Source of the DNA: an uncultured Pelagibacteraceae bacterium | GTDB taxonomy: Bacteria > Pseudomonadota > Alphaproteobacteria > Pelagibacterales > Pelagibacteraceae | DNA length: 53,304 nt | Assembly: GCA_902571975.1 (NCBI GenBank) | Contig: CACGED010000006.1 | Coordinates: 1 to 53,304 of the forward strand | Direction of reading: 5' to 3' | In this document: piece after piece, positions 8,228 through 16,381 of the stretch | How positions within the stretch are numbered: position 1 is the stretch's first letter | Layout: each line of letters begins with the position of its first letter | Made by a program: the position numbers and the translations under genes | Notes under the pieces: generated by a model | What the model was told of the DNA's origin: nothing | What the model saw: only the letters and a program-made list of their open reading frames with translations | Database searches by the model: none

Positions 8228-9701
8228 ATTGAAAAAATACAAAATGTTTATAGGAGGAGAATGGGTTGACTCCGACACTAAAAAAACTTTTGAAACTTTA
8301 AATCCAGAGGATAATAAACCATGGGCTATTGTTCCTGAGGCAAGTGCTTCTGATGTAGATAAAGCAGTTCAAGCAGCTCAAAAAGCATTTGAAGGAGATT
8401 GGCCTAAAATATTACCGCGTGAAAGAGCAAAGTTTCTAAGAGCTATTGGAAATAAGCTTAGAGATAACGCAGAATTACTTGGAAAAGTTGAAACTATAGA
8501 TACTGGAAAACTTTATAGAGAAACAAATAAACAGGCAAATTATATTGCTGAGTATTACGATTATTATGCTGGTATGGCAGACAAGGTCGAAGGCACAGTT
8601 CTACCAATAGATAAACCAAATATTCAAGCTATAACTTCAAGAATACCTATTGGTGTTATTGCTGCGATTGTTCCATGGAATTCTCAAATGTTTTTAACAG
8701 CAACTAAACTTGCACCTGCTTTAGCAATGGGAAATACTGTGGTTATTAAATCCTCTGAACTTGCCCCAGCAGTAATGTTTGAATTTGCAAAATTGATAGA
8801 GGAAACTGGTATTCCTAAAGGAGTAGTAAATGTTATTACAGGTTTTGGAGATCCGTGTGGAAAAGCTTTAACTACACATAATTTAGTTGAAAAAGTTGCT
8901 TTTACGGGAGGGCCCGAAACTGCAAGACATATTATTAGAAATTCTGCAGAAAATTTATCAGAAGTAAGCTTAGAACTTGGAGGAAAAAGTCCTGTTGCAG
9001 TATTTGATGATGCTCATCAAGAAAATGCTGTTAATGGAATTACTGCAGGAATATTTGGAGCTAGCGGACAGAGTTGTATTGCTGGTTCAAGGCTATATCT
9101 TCAAAAAGGAATTTACGATGAGTTCCTTGATAAACTCACAAAAAGAGCTGAAAAAATAAAAATTGGTGCTCCTATGGATCCAGACACAGAAATGGGACCT
9201 TTGAGTAATTATAAACAGTTAGAAATTATTGAAAAAAACATAAAAAAAACCACTGAACAAGGGGGAAAAATAAAATGCGGTGGTGAAAGGCATCCATTTT
9301 CAAATGAGGGATACTACTTTCCTCCCACAATAATTGAGTGTGATAATCACAATCTTCCAACCGCAGAAAATGAGCTTTTTGGACCAGTTTTATCAGTTAT
9401 GAAATTTGATACAGAAAATGAGGTAATAGAGAAAATGAACGATAATCAATATGGATTATCTTCTGGAGTTTATACTAGTGACTTCTCTAGAGGTCTAAGA
9501 GTTTCTAATGCAATTAGAGCAGGTATAACGTTTGTAAATACTTATCGATTGATTTCTCCTTCAGCACCTTTTGGTGGAATTAAAGATAGTGGATATGGAA
9601 AGGAAGCGGGAATGGACTCAATAAAGGATTATACTAGAGTTAAGACAACTTGGTATTACACATCTGATGAACCAACTTTAGATCCTTTCTCTATAAGATA
9701 A
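8220..9701 (+). CDS. NAD(P)-dependent aldehyde dehydrogenase
   Basis: The 493-residue protein has the full length and motifs of the aldehyde dehydrogenase superfamily: the PWN segment near residue 154 (IVPWNSQMFL), the general-base glutamate near 252 (LELGGKSP), the catalytic cysteine near 286 (GQSCIAGSRL), and the C-terminal cofactor/substrate segment PSAPFGGIKDSGYG. It should oxidise an aldehyde to a carboxylate in the cytosol. Its operon position after the thiamine-PP enzyme and hydrolase suggests that it disposes of the aldehyde those steps release. The start overlaps the hydrolase by 8 bases. The exact aldehyde cannot be inferred; betaine-, succinate-semialdehyde- and hydroxymuconate-type enzymes look alike at this level. 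Confidence 0.92.
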   Translation: MPELKKYKMFIGGEWVDSDTKKTFETLNPEDNKPWAIVPEASASDVDKAVQAAQKAFEGDWPKILPRERAKFLRAIGNKLRDNAELLGKVETIDTGKLYRETNKQANYIAEYYDYYAGMADKVEGTVLPIDKPNIQAITSRIPIGVIAAIVPWNSQMFLTATKLAPALAMGNTVVIKSSELAPAVMFEFAKLIEETGIPKGVVNVITGFGDPCGKALTTHNLVEKVAFTGGPETARHIIRNSAENLSEVSLELGGKSPVAVFDDAHQENAVNGITAGIFGASGQSCIAGSRLYLQKGIYDEFLDKLTKRAEKIKIGAPMDPDTEMGPLSNYKQLEIIEKNIKKTTEQGGKIKCGGERHPFSNEGYYFPPTIIECDNHNLPTAENELFGPVLSVMKFDTENEVIEKMNDNQYGLSSGVYTSDFSRGLRVSNAIRAGITFVNTYRLISPSAPFGGIKDSGYGKEAGMDSIKDYTRVKTTWYYTSDEPTLDPFSIR

Positions 9702-9704
9702 TTT

Positions 9705-10562
9705 TTGTCTGCAAAACATACTTTACTTATTTTATTTGTTGTATTTTTATTAGGAAGTGCATATCCAACTGGTAAGCTTGGATTGAACGACACTATTCCA
9801 CCAATTCTTTTTGGTTCATTAAGAATGGCTATTGTTTTTATTTGTTTAATTCCATTTTTTAAAATTCAAAGTATAGATAACAAATATATTATTCCTTTGA
9901 TTGGGTTTTCATTATGTTTTGGTGTTGCAGTGAATATGTTTTTATATTTATCTATAAATGCATCAAGTATACTTGCGCCAATTACAATAGGTGCTCAACT
10001 TTCAATTCCCTTTGGGATTATATTAAGCTCAATATTTTTAAATGAAAAAATAAGTTATAAGAAATGGATATTAATTATGATATCTTTTTTTGGTATTGTC
10101 ATACTTGCATTTGACCCAAAAGTAATCGAGGAAATAATAGGGTCACTTCTTATTTGTGGTATGGCTTTTTTTTATGGACTATCCCAAGTATTTTCAAGAT
10201 ATTTAAAAGAATTAGATGTTAAATTTACTAATACTATAATGAGCTTTACTGGATTTATAATTTTAATAATATTGTCTGCAATATTTGAGGGAAATACATT
10301 TCAAACAATAAAAAATATAAGTTTAGGAAGTTGGTTCACAGTTTTATACGCTGGAGCAATTATTTCTTTGCTTGGACATTTAATGATGTTCTATCTTTAT
10401 AAATTTTATCCTCTTGATATGGTATTGCCATTCTACGCTTTATTCCCTGTATTTGGTTTAATCCTTACTTTTTTTATTTTTGGTGAGATTCCATCTCTAG
10501 TAACAGTAATTGGAGGAATAATTGTCATTACTTCAGTGTTTTTTGCTCAAAAAATGAGATAA
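9705..10562 (+). CDS. DMT-superfamily (EamA) transporter
   Basis: A second EamA-type transporter of 285 residues, about ten hydrophobic helices in two repeats, opening with LLILFVVFLLGSAYPTGKLG and ending with a short KMR tail. The start codon is TTG at 9705, three bases after the aldehyde dehydrogenase stop; no ATG lies near the first helix. It is the last gene of the catabolic operon, so it probably moves a substrate, product or toxic intermediate of that pathway across the inner membrane. It is not closely similar by eye to the other two EamA proteins of the window beyond the family fold. Direction and substrate of transport are unknown. Confidence 0.87.
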   Translation: MSAKHTLLILFVVFLLGSAYPTGKLGLNDTIPPILFGSLRMAIVFICLIPFFKIQSIDNKYIIPLIGFSLCFGVAVNMFLYLSINASSILAPITIGAQLSIPFGIILSSIFLNEKISYKKWILIMISFFGIVILAFDPKVIEEIIGSLLICGMAFFYGLSQVFSRYLKELDVKFTNTIMSFTGFIILIILSAIFEGNTFQTIKNISLGSWFTVLYAGAIISLLGHLMMFYLYKFYPLDMVLPFYALFPVFGLILTFFIFGEIPSLVTVIGGIIVITSVFFAQKMR

Positions 10563-10572
10563 TTTTCTCATT
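10553..10572 (+). terminator. Small hairpin at the end of the catabolic operon
   Basis: AATGAGA (10553-10559) and TCTCATT (10566-10572) form a 7-bp stem with a 6-base loop, spanning the stop codon of the DMT gene. No T-run follows, so this is not a classical intrinsic terminator. It may mark or stabilise the mRNA 3' end, or be chance in AT-rich DNA. Confidence 0.22.
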
Positions 10573-10610
10573 GAAAATTAAAATCAATAGGATTTAATTT
10601 TGTTTATATA

Positions 10611-10624
10611 AATTGTTAACAATT
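10611..10624. promoter_or_regulatory. Perfect 14-bp palindrome AATTGTTAACAATT, candidate operator
   Basis: The sequence AATTGTTAACAATT equals its own reverse complement and lies immediately upstream of the Shine-Dalgarno (AGAGGG, 10625-10630) of the binding-protein gene. A TATATA-like box lies directly before it (10605-10610), so a bound dimeric repressor would cover the promoter start region. The palindrome is seen; the operator role is inferred. Confidence 0.4.
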
Positions 10625-10635
10625 AGAGGGAATAT

Positions 10636-11826
10636 ATGAAAAAACTAGTATTAGCGATGTTTGTATTTGTTTCTTGCTTTGCAACTAAAGCATATTCAGA
10701 TGGACATGGCATTAAAATGGGAATTATTTTAGGATTTACAGGTCCTATTGAATCCCTAACTCCAGCAATGGCTGCATCTGCAGAGCTTGCATTTAAAGAA
10801 GCTTCAGATTCAGGTTCATTACTTGGAGGAAAGAAAATTTCTGTTGAGAGAGCAGATTCAACTTGTGTTGACTCAGCTGCTGCAACAGCTGCTGCTGAAG
10901 GTTTAATATCTGGCGGTGTAGTAGCAATTATGGGTGCTGATTGTTCTGGTGTAACTGGAGCTATTGCAACTAACGTTGCTGTACCAAATGGTGTAGTTAT
11001 GATTTCACCATCAGCTACTTCTCCAGGATTAACTGATCTTAATGATAACGGATATTTCTTTAGAACTGCTCCATCTGACGCAAGAGGTGGTCAAGTATTA
11101 GCAGATATTACTAAAGATAGAAAAGTTAAAAGTATTGCAGTTACGCACACTAACAACGACTACGGTAAAGGTTTAGCAGATGTATATGTTGCAGCTGTTA
11201 AAGCTCATGGAATAAACGTAACAGTTGTTACAGCTCATGAAGAAGGTAAAGGAGACTACGGTGCTGAAGTTGCAACATTGGCAGCAGCAGGTGGCGATGC
11301 TTTAGCTGTATTAGGTTACTTAGACCAAGCTGGTGGAAGTATCATTGATGGTTCATTAGACTCAGGTGCGTTTGACGTATTTGTTTTATCTGATGGAATG
11401 ATCGGTGACTCTTTAACTGACAGATTCGGAAATGATCTAAACAAATCATTTGGATCTTTGCCAGGATCAATGGGTAAAGGTGCTACAATATTTAAAGGTG
11501 TAGCTGGTGGAGCAGGAATTGATTCATCTGGACCTTACACTTCAGAGTCTTACGATGCAGCAGCATTAATAGTTTTAGCTATGCAAGCAGGTGGTAAAGC
11601 TGATCGAGCTACTGTTCAAGCAAATGTAATGTCAGTTGCAAATGCTCCAGGAGAAAAAATATATCCAGGAGAATTAAAAAAAGCATTAGATTTACTTGCT
11701 AGCGGTAAAGCAGTTAACTACGAAGGTGCATCTAGTGTTGAATTTACTGATGTTGGAGAAGCATCAGGTGCCTTTATTGAAAAAGAAATTAAAGGTGGAA
11801 AATTCAAAGACAAAAAACAAAGATAA
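10636..11826 (+). CDS. Periplasmic substrate-binding protein of a HAAT/branched-chain amino acid-type ABC transporter
   Basis: The 396-residue protein starts with a Sec signal peptide (MKKLVLAMFVFVSCFATKAYS, cleavage around residue 21) and continues as a type I periplasmic binding fold. Visible family features are GIILGFTGPIESLTPAM, the SADSTCVDS-like first-lobe end, MISPSATSPGLTD and the second-lobe VTHTNNDYGKGLAD. It has more Gly/Ala/Ser and less Lys/Asn than its neighbours, as is common in highly expressed exported proteins. It has its own leader with a palindrome and a strong terminator downstream, so it is probably a monocistronic, abundant transcript. The left-hand permease set (12491-16375) lacks a binding protein, making this its likely partner, though they are convergent. 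The ligand is unknown. Confidence 0.88.
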   Translation: MKKLVLAMFVFVSCFATKAYSDGHGIKMGIILGFTGPIESLTPAMAASAELAFKEASDSGSLLGGKKISVERADSTCVDSAAATAAAEGLISGGVVAIMGADCSGVTGAIATNVAVPNGVVMISPSATSPGLTDLNDNGYFFRTAPSDARGGQVLADITKDRKVKSIAVTHTNNDYGKGLADVYVAAVKAHGINVTVVTAHEEGKGDYGAEVATLAAAGGDALAVLGYLDQAGGSIIDGSLDSGAFDVFVLSDGMIGDSLTDRFGNDLNKSFGSLPGSMGKGATIFKGVAGGAGIDSSGPYTSESYDAAALIVLAMQAGGKADRATVQANVMSVANAPGEKIYPGELKKALDLLASGKAVNYEGASSVEFTDVGEASGAFIEKEIKGGKFKDKKQR

Positions 11827-11840
11827 TATTTGTTAAATTT

Positions 11841-11874
11841 AACTCCAGCAGTGAAAGCTGCTGGAGTTTTTTTT
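11841..11874 (+). terminator. Strong rho-independent terminator of the binding-protein gene
   Basis: AACTCCAGCAG (11841-11851) pairs with CTGCTGGAGTT (11858-11868) around a six-base loop, an 11-bp GC-rich stem followed by an eight-T run (11867-11874). It begins 14 bases after the binding-protein stop and ends at the stop codon of the convergent lysE gene, so it separates the two convergent transcripts. Confidence 0.92.
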
Positions 11875-12481
11875 ATTTTAGAATACTCATAAAAACATAA
11901 ACTGATAGCAAGGACATGAAGAGGACTATAGAATAATTAATTGTTTTCCATAGTCTTTCACTACTTATATAATTAGATAAGAATTTTGAGAGATATCCTA
12001 GTATAAAAAAGAAAAGAAATGATGAAAATGATGCTCCAATACCAAAAAGGTATTTTTGAGTAATTAAAAAATCTTTAGAAAAGTTACCTAAAAAAAATAC
12101 CGTATCTGAATACACATGTGGATTTAAGTAAGTAAAACCAAGTGTTTTAAGAACTGTAGAGATAAAAGTATTTCTATCAGAATTTTTATTAATCGAAATT
12201 TGATTATTAATCGACTTTAATTTCCTCCAGATAAAATTTATTAAAAACAAAAGAAGGAGAAGATTTAATATGAGTTCTATTAATGGTGAAAAAAAACTCT
12301 GGAAATGATGAAATAGAAATATTCCTAAAAAAATAAGTATAAAATCAGATAATGAACAAATTAAGCAAACAATAAATACATGTTTCTTTTTAAGACCTTG
12401 TTCAATTACAAATATATTTTGTGCTCCGATTGCTAGGATTAAACTAAGACCTGTAAGAAAACCAAAAATTAAATAGCTCAC
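11873..12481 (-). CDS. LysE/ArgO-family amino acid exporter
   Basis: The 202-residue membrane protein has about six helices. Its family signature at the N terminus is FLTGLSLILAIGAQNIFVIEQGLKKK (positions about 7-32, key residues GAQNxFVIxQG), typical of LysE/ArgO basic amino acid exporters, and a second conserved stretch near the middle reads LGFTYLNPHVYSDTV. It should export lysine, arginine or a related compound across the inner membrane. It starts at GTG 12481, nine bases after the upstream permease gene, and is the last gene of the fifteen-gene minus-strand operon. Its stop abuts the terminator of the convergent binding-protein gene. The pairing with lysine/glutarate-related genes upstream fits a role in balancing cytosolic basic amino acids. 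Confidence 0.88.
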   Translation of the reverse strand: MSYLIFGFLTGLSLILAIGAQNIFVIEQGLKKKHVFIVCLICSLSDFILIFLGIFLFHHFQSFFSPLIELILNLLLLLFLINFIWRKLKSINNQISINKNSDRNTFISTVLKTLGFTYLNPHVYSDTVFFLGNFSKDFLITQKYLFGIGASFSSFLFFFILGYLSKFLSNYISSERLWKTINYSIVLFMSLLSVYVFMSILK

Positions 12482-12490
12482 TTTTCAAGA

Positions 12491-13861
12491 TTATTGTTTA
12501 ATAATCTTTTCAGGAATTATGCCCTGAGGTCTAAATCTCATTATTAAAAGAAGACCTATTCCAACTAATAAAAATCTAAAATATGGTGCACTATTTATTA
12601 AATGAATTTTTATCTCATTTGTTTCTGGAAGATGTGCAGTAAATAGATTTATAAAAAATAATGCAATTGGTGCAGCTTCTACCCATAAAAACCAAACTAC
12701 AAAACCACCAAGAATTGCTCCAAAATTATTACCTGTTCCACCTACAATTACCATCACCCATATAACAAATGTATATCTCATAGGTCGGTAACTCCCTGGT
12801 GTAAATAATCCATCATTAGTTACCATCATTGCTCCCGCTATTCCAACAATAGCTGAACCTAAGATAAATATAAATAAATGCTGTTTAACAACATTCTTTC
12901 CCATTGCACTTGCCGCTTCTTCATTATCTCTTATGGCTCTCATCATTCTTCCCCAGGGTGAATAAAGTGCTTTTTGAGTAACTAACAATAAAATAATAAC
13001 TACTACTAAAAATAATCCAGCAAAACAAAGTTTTACATAAATTGAAGACGCATCTATTACTAATTGGTTTAAAAGGTCTTGTCTTTCCGTAAGTGAGTTG
13101 GTTAATGATAATTTTGTATTATGAAGTTTTTCAACTAGGTTTATAAACCATGGTGATGTCTGTAAATCTATCTCATAAGGAGCAGGTCTCTTTAATCCTA
13201 TAACATTTTTTACACCCCTCGCTAACCAATCCTCATGTTTAATAATTGAAACAACTATTTCTGCTATTAATAAGGTTGCTATGGCTAGATAATCTGCTCT
13301 TAAACCTAATGCAACTTTTCCAACTATAAATGCTAAACCAGCTGCAAAAAAACCACCAACAATCCAAGAGAATAAAACTGGCATTCCTAATCCACCTAAA
13401 AAACCAGTTTTAGCTGGCTCAACAGCCTCTATTAATTCGATGGCTGGTCCTGAAATTATTTTGATAAGCAAAAGCCCAACTATAATTATTCCTGCAACTA
13501 AGTAGTTTCTTTTCTTTGATTTATCTATATTTTTGAGAACATATCTTATAGAAAATATCATTAAAACTATAAGAAGAAGACTCATCAGCATGTTTACTCC
13601 TCCAACACTCCATGCTTCAGAAACTGGAGCAACAGAAACAAGTACTACTGCTAACCCCCCTAAAGCTGTATAGCCCATTATTCCAAAGTTTATAAGACCT
13701 GCATATCCCCATTGAATATTTGCACCCATAGTCATTACAGCTGAAATCATACAATAATTAAAAATTGTCAAAGCAATAGACCAAGACTGAAAAATACCTA
13801 CTAAAATTATTAGACCTAACATAATTGAGTAAGCAATAATTATATTTAAGTAATTCTTCAT
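12491..13861 (-). CDS. HAAT ABC transporter permease, LivM type (set 1)
   Basis: This 456-residue inner-membrane permease carries the LivM-type core: QWGYAGLINFGIMGYTALGG near residues 50-69, LGLRADYLAIATLLIAEIVV in the middle, and the ATPase-contact (EAA) loop AIRDNEEAASAMGKN, followed by GGTGNNFGAILGGFVVW. It is clearly longer than the second LivM of the window (349 residues). The extra length is mainly an added hydrophobic stretch around residues 80-150 and a hydrophilic insert before the EAA loop. It overlaps the LivH gene by 4 bases (ATGA) and is followed by lysE after 9 bases. With LivH, LivF and LivG it forms one complete permease; the substrate is unknown. Confidence 0.88.
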   Translation of the reverse strand: MKNYLNIIIAYSIMLGLIILVGIFQSWSIALTIFNYCMISAVMTMGANIQWGYAGLINFGIMGYTALGGLAVVLVSVAPVSEAWSVGGVNMLMSLLLIVLMIFSIRYVLKNIDKSKKRNYLVAGIIIVGLLLIKIISGPAIELIEAVEPAKTGFLGGLGMPVLFSWIVGGFFAAGLAFIVGKVALGLRADYLAIATLLIAEIVVSIIKHEDWLARGVKNVIGLKRPAPYEIDLQTSPWFINLVEKLHNTKLSLTNSLTERQDLLNQLVIDASSIYVKLCFAGLFLVVVIILLLVTQKALYSPWGRMMRAIRDNEEAASAMGKNVVKQHLFIFILGSAIVGIAGAMMVTNDGLFTPGSYRPMRYTFVIWVMVIVGGTGNNFGAILGGFVVWFLWVEAAPIALFFINLFTAHLPETNEIKIHLINSAPYFRFLLVGIGLLLIMRFRPQGIIPEKIIKQ

Positions 13862-14868
13862 ATTTTCTTTCCTTCAAAAATCCCTGATGGTCTAAATACC
13901 AAAACAATGACCAAAATTGAGAATGATATTGCAAACTTGTAATCTGTAGATAAAAGTTGCATCAAAGAGTTTGGTTCCAGTTGTTCTGGTAAAATATAAA
14001 TGAAAAATCTTTTATATGCATACGTTAGAAATATTTCTGCGAATGCAATTAAATACCCACCAAGAAAAGCACCATAAGGATTACCAATACCTCCTGCTAT
14101 AGCTGCAGCAAATATAGGAAGCATATTATTAAAATAAACAAAAGGTCTGTAGCTTTTATCTAAGCCATATAATACACCTCCTATAGTAGCTAAAATTCCC
14201 GCAATTATCCAAGTTATAAGAACTACTTTTTTTGGATCTATTCCTGAGAGCAATGCTAAATCCTCGTTATCTGAATAAGCTCTCATACTTGTTCCTGTTT
14301 TTGTTTTATTTAAAAACCAAAATAAGATCGCAACTAATATAATAGTTACTACAATAGTAATGATTTGTGTTGATTTGATTGTTAACCCTTCAGCTAGTCC
14401 TGTCATATCTTTAAATTCTGACGCTTTTAAGATAAATTTTTCTCCATCCATAAATCTTCTATCAGTGGGACCAATAATTATTCTAATAATTGCTTGAGTT
14501 ACGAACATTACACCAATACTAACCATTGCTAATTGCACTGGGGGACTTTTATTTATTCTATAATAACTAAAAACTGTTTTATCTATAATGAGCATATAGA
14601 ATATCATCATTGCAACGGCAAAAGGTATAGTTAGTAAAGCTGTCGGTAAAAAACCAAAACTTATTCCTTTTGATTGCAGATAATAAGTAAATAAAACTGC
14701 GAACATAGTGCCAAAAGACATCATGTCTCCTGTTGCAAAATTAGCAAATCTCAAAATTCCATAAATAAGGGTAACAAATATTGCTCCCAAAGCTAATTGA
14801 GACCCATAGGTTAAGGCGGGTAATATTGTGTAATTCAATAATACAATAATTGCATTGATAAAATCCAT
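13858..14868 (-). CDS. HAAT ABC transporter permease, LivH type (set 1)
   Basis: The 336-residue inner-membrane permease is of the LivH type. Features are LALGAIFVTLIYGILRFANF near the first helices, GDMMSFGTMFAVL, the EAA-type ATPase-contact loop AYSDNEDLALLSGIDPKKV, and the C-terminal GGIGNPYGAFLGGYLIAFAE, ending in VFRPSGIFEGKKI. It pairs with the LivM-type protein to form the channel of the first HAAT transporter. Its stop overlaps the LivM start (ATGA) and its start lies 2 bases after the LivF stop, so the four permease genes are translationally coupled. Substrate specificity comes mainly from the binding protein and cannot be assigned here. Confidence 0.9.
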   Translation of the reverse strand: MDFINAIIVLLNYTILPALTYGSQLALGAIFVTLIYGILRFANFATGDMMSFGTMFAVLFTYYLQSKGISFGFLPTALLTIPFAVAMMIFYMLIIDKTVFSYYRINKSPPVQLAMVSIGVMFVTQAIIRIIIGPTDRRFMDGEKFILKASEFKDMTGLAEGLTIKSTQIITIVVTIILVAILFWFLNKTKTGTSMRAYSDNEDLALLSGIDPKKVVLITWIIAGILATIGGVLYGLDKSYRPFVYFNNMLPIFAAAIAGGIGNPYGAFLGGYLIAFAEIFLTYAYKRFFIYILPEQLEPNSLMQLLSTDYKFAISFSILVIVLVFRPSGIFEGKKI

Positions 14869-14870
14869 AA

Positions 14871-15578
14871 TTAAGCTCCTAAAAATGACCTTCTTACTTC
14901 TGGATCATTTAACAATTCCTTTCCAGAACCTTCAAATTTATTTTCACCAGTCACCAAAACATAACCACGGTCTGATATGCTAAGTGCTTGTTTTGCATTC
15001 TGCTCTACCATAATAATAGCCACTCCGGTTTTTTTAACTTTAACTATATGTTCGAACAGTTCATCCATCACAATAGGTGAAACACCAGCGGTTGGTTCAT
15101 CTAACATTAAAACTGATGGCTGTATCATTAAAGCTCTCCCTAAGGCTACTTGTTGTCTTTGACCACCAGATAATTGTCCAACAACTTGGTCTCTTTTTTC
15201 TGCTAAAATTGGAAATAATTCGTAGATTTGATTAATGACTATATCGATATCATCTTTTCTAAGAAATCCACCTATTTCAAGATTTTCTCTTACTGTCAAT
15301 TCTGAAAAAACATTTTTTGTCTGTGGCACAAAAGAGATTCCTCTTTGAACTCTCTCTTGTGGGGAAAAATTGGATATGTCTTGATCTTCTATAACTACAC
15401 TTCCAGATTTTAAATTTAATAAACCTAACATTGCTTTCATGGCAGTAGATTTTCCAGCACCATTTGGACCTAGGATTGCAACAATTTCCCCTTTGTTGAC
15501 ATTAATAGAACAAGAATTAATAATATCTGGACCATCACCATAACCACCTGTCATATTATTTCCCTCAAAAAATGCCAT
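14871..15578 (-). CDS. HAAT ABC transporter ATP-binding protein, LivF type (set 1)
   Basis: The 235-residue ATPase has all ABC motifs: Walker A GPNGAGKST near residues 38-46, the Q-loop segment FVPQTKNVFSELTVRENL, signature LSGGQRQQVALGRAL, Walker B VLMLDEPTAG and the switch histidine-equivalent region IIMVEQNAK. The conserved VEQN in place of a histidine is usual for LivF proteins. It powers the first HAAT permease with the LivG-type ATPase next door. Its start overlaps the LivG stop by one base (TGATG) and it ends 2 bases before LivH. Family assignment is firm; the imported solute is not known. Confidence 0.92.
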   Translation of the reverse strand: MAFFEGNNMTGGYGDGPDIINSCSINVNKGEIVAILGPNGAGKSTAMKAMLGLLNLKSGSVVIEDQDISNFSPQERVQRGISFVPQTKNVFSELTVRENLEIGGFLRKDDIDIVINQIYELFPILAEKRDQVVGQLSGGQRQQVALGRALMIQPSVLMLDEPTAGVSPIVMDELFEHIVKVKKTGVAIIMVEQNAKQALSISDRGYVLVTGENKFEGSGKELLNDPEVRRSFLGA

Positions 15579-16375
15579 CAGCTGGTTTCTCCATTAATTT
15601 TTTTTCCTCTACCGAGATAGCTTTCTATAACTTGCTCATTTTTTTTTACTTCATCAGAGGTTCCTTCAAATAGAACTGCACCCTCTGACATTACAATTAC
15701 TGGGTCGCACATCCTACTAATGAAATCCATATCGTGTTCAATCATACAAAATGTATAATTTTTTTCTTTATTAAGTCTTAAAATTGCAGTTCCCAGTTCT
15801 TTTAATAGTGTTCTATTAACACCCGCTCCTACTTCATCTAATAAAACTAATTTAGCATCTACCATCATAGTTCTGCCTAATTCTAGTAATTTTTTTTGAC
15901 CTCCTGACAAATTTCCTGCTCTTTCATTAGCTAAGTGCTTTAAATTTAAAAATTCTGCTACATCATAGGCTTTAAGTCTAATTTGTTCTTCCTCTTCTTT
16001 AATAAGTTTAGGCTTTATAAATGCATTTAACAGTATTTCTCCAGTTTGGTTTCCTGGAACCATCATTAAATTTTCTAAGACAGTAAGATTAGAGAATTCA
16101 TGTGCAATTTGAAAAGTTCTTAGAAGACCTTTTGAAAATAATTCATGAGATGGTATATCTGTTATGTTTTCATTATTAAAAAAAACTTTTCCTTTTGAGG
16201 ATTTTAAATTTCCTGCAATAAGATTAAATAGCGTGGTTTTTCCAGATCCATTTGGACCAATAATTCCCGTAATTGTTCCTCTTTTAATGGTTAATGAACA
16301 ATCAGATACAGCAGCAAGTCCTCCAAAATATTTTGAGATATTTTCTATTTTCAGAATATTTAAATCTGATGACAT
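15578..16375 (-). CDS. HAAT ABC transporter ATP-binding protein, LivG type (set 1)
   Basis: The 265-residue ATPase shows Walker A GPNGSGKTT near residues 36-44, signature LSGGQKKLLELGRTM, Walker B LVLLDEVGAGV and the switch segment CMIEHDMDFISRM with the H-loop histidine. It also has the LivG-type C-terminal GTSDEVKKNEQVIESYLG. LivG and LivF form the heterodimeric motor of a branched-chain/HAAT importer. Walker B reads DEVGAG rather than the more usual DEPTAG, a mild variation that keeps the catalytic glutamate. It lies 6 bases after the ProC-like gene and overlaps LivF by one base, placing the permease set inside the long operon. The solute is unknown. Confidence 0.92.
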   Translation of the reverse strand: MSSDLNILKIENISKYFGGLAAVSDCSLTIKRGTITGIIGPNGSGKTTLFNLIAGNLKSSKGKVFFNNENITDIPSHELFSKGLLRTFQIAHEFSNLTVLENLMMVPGNQTGEILLNAFIKPKLIKEEEEQIRLKAYDVAEFLNLKHLANERAGNLSGGQKKLLELGRTMMVDAKLVLLDEVGAGVNRTLLKELGTAILRLNKEKNYTFCMIEHDMDFISRMCDPVIVMSEGAVLFEGTSDEVKKNEQVIESYLGRGKKINGETS

Positions 16376-16381
16376 AGAGAA

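Noticed and set aside
10563..10610. Full sigma-70 promoter for the binding-protein gene
   Set aside because: TTGAAA at 10571 and TATATA at 10605 are 28 bases apart, too far for a functional pair.
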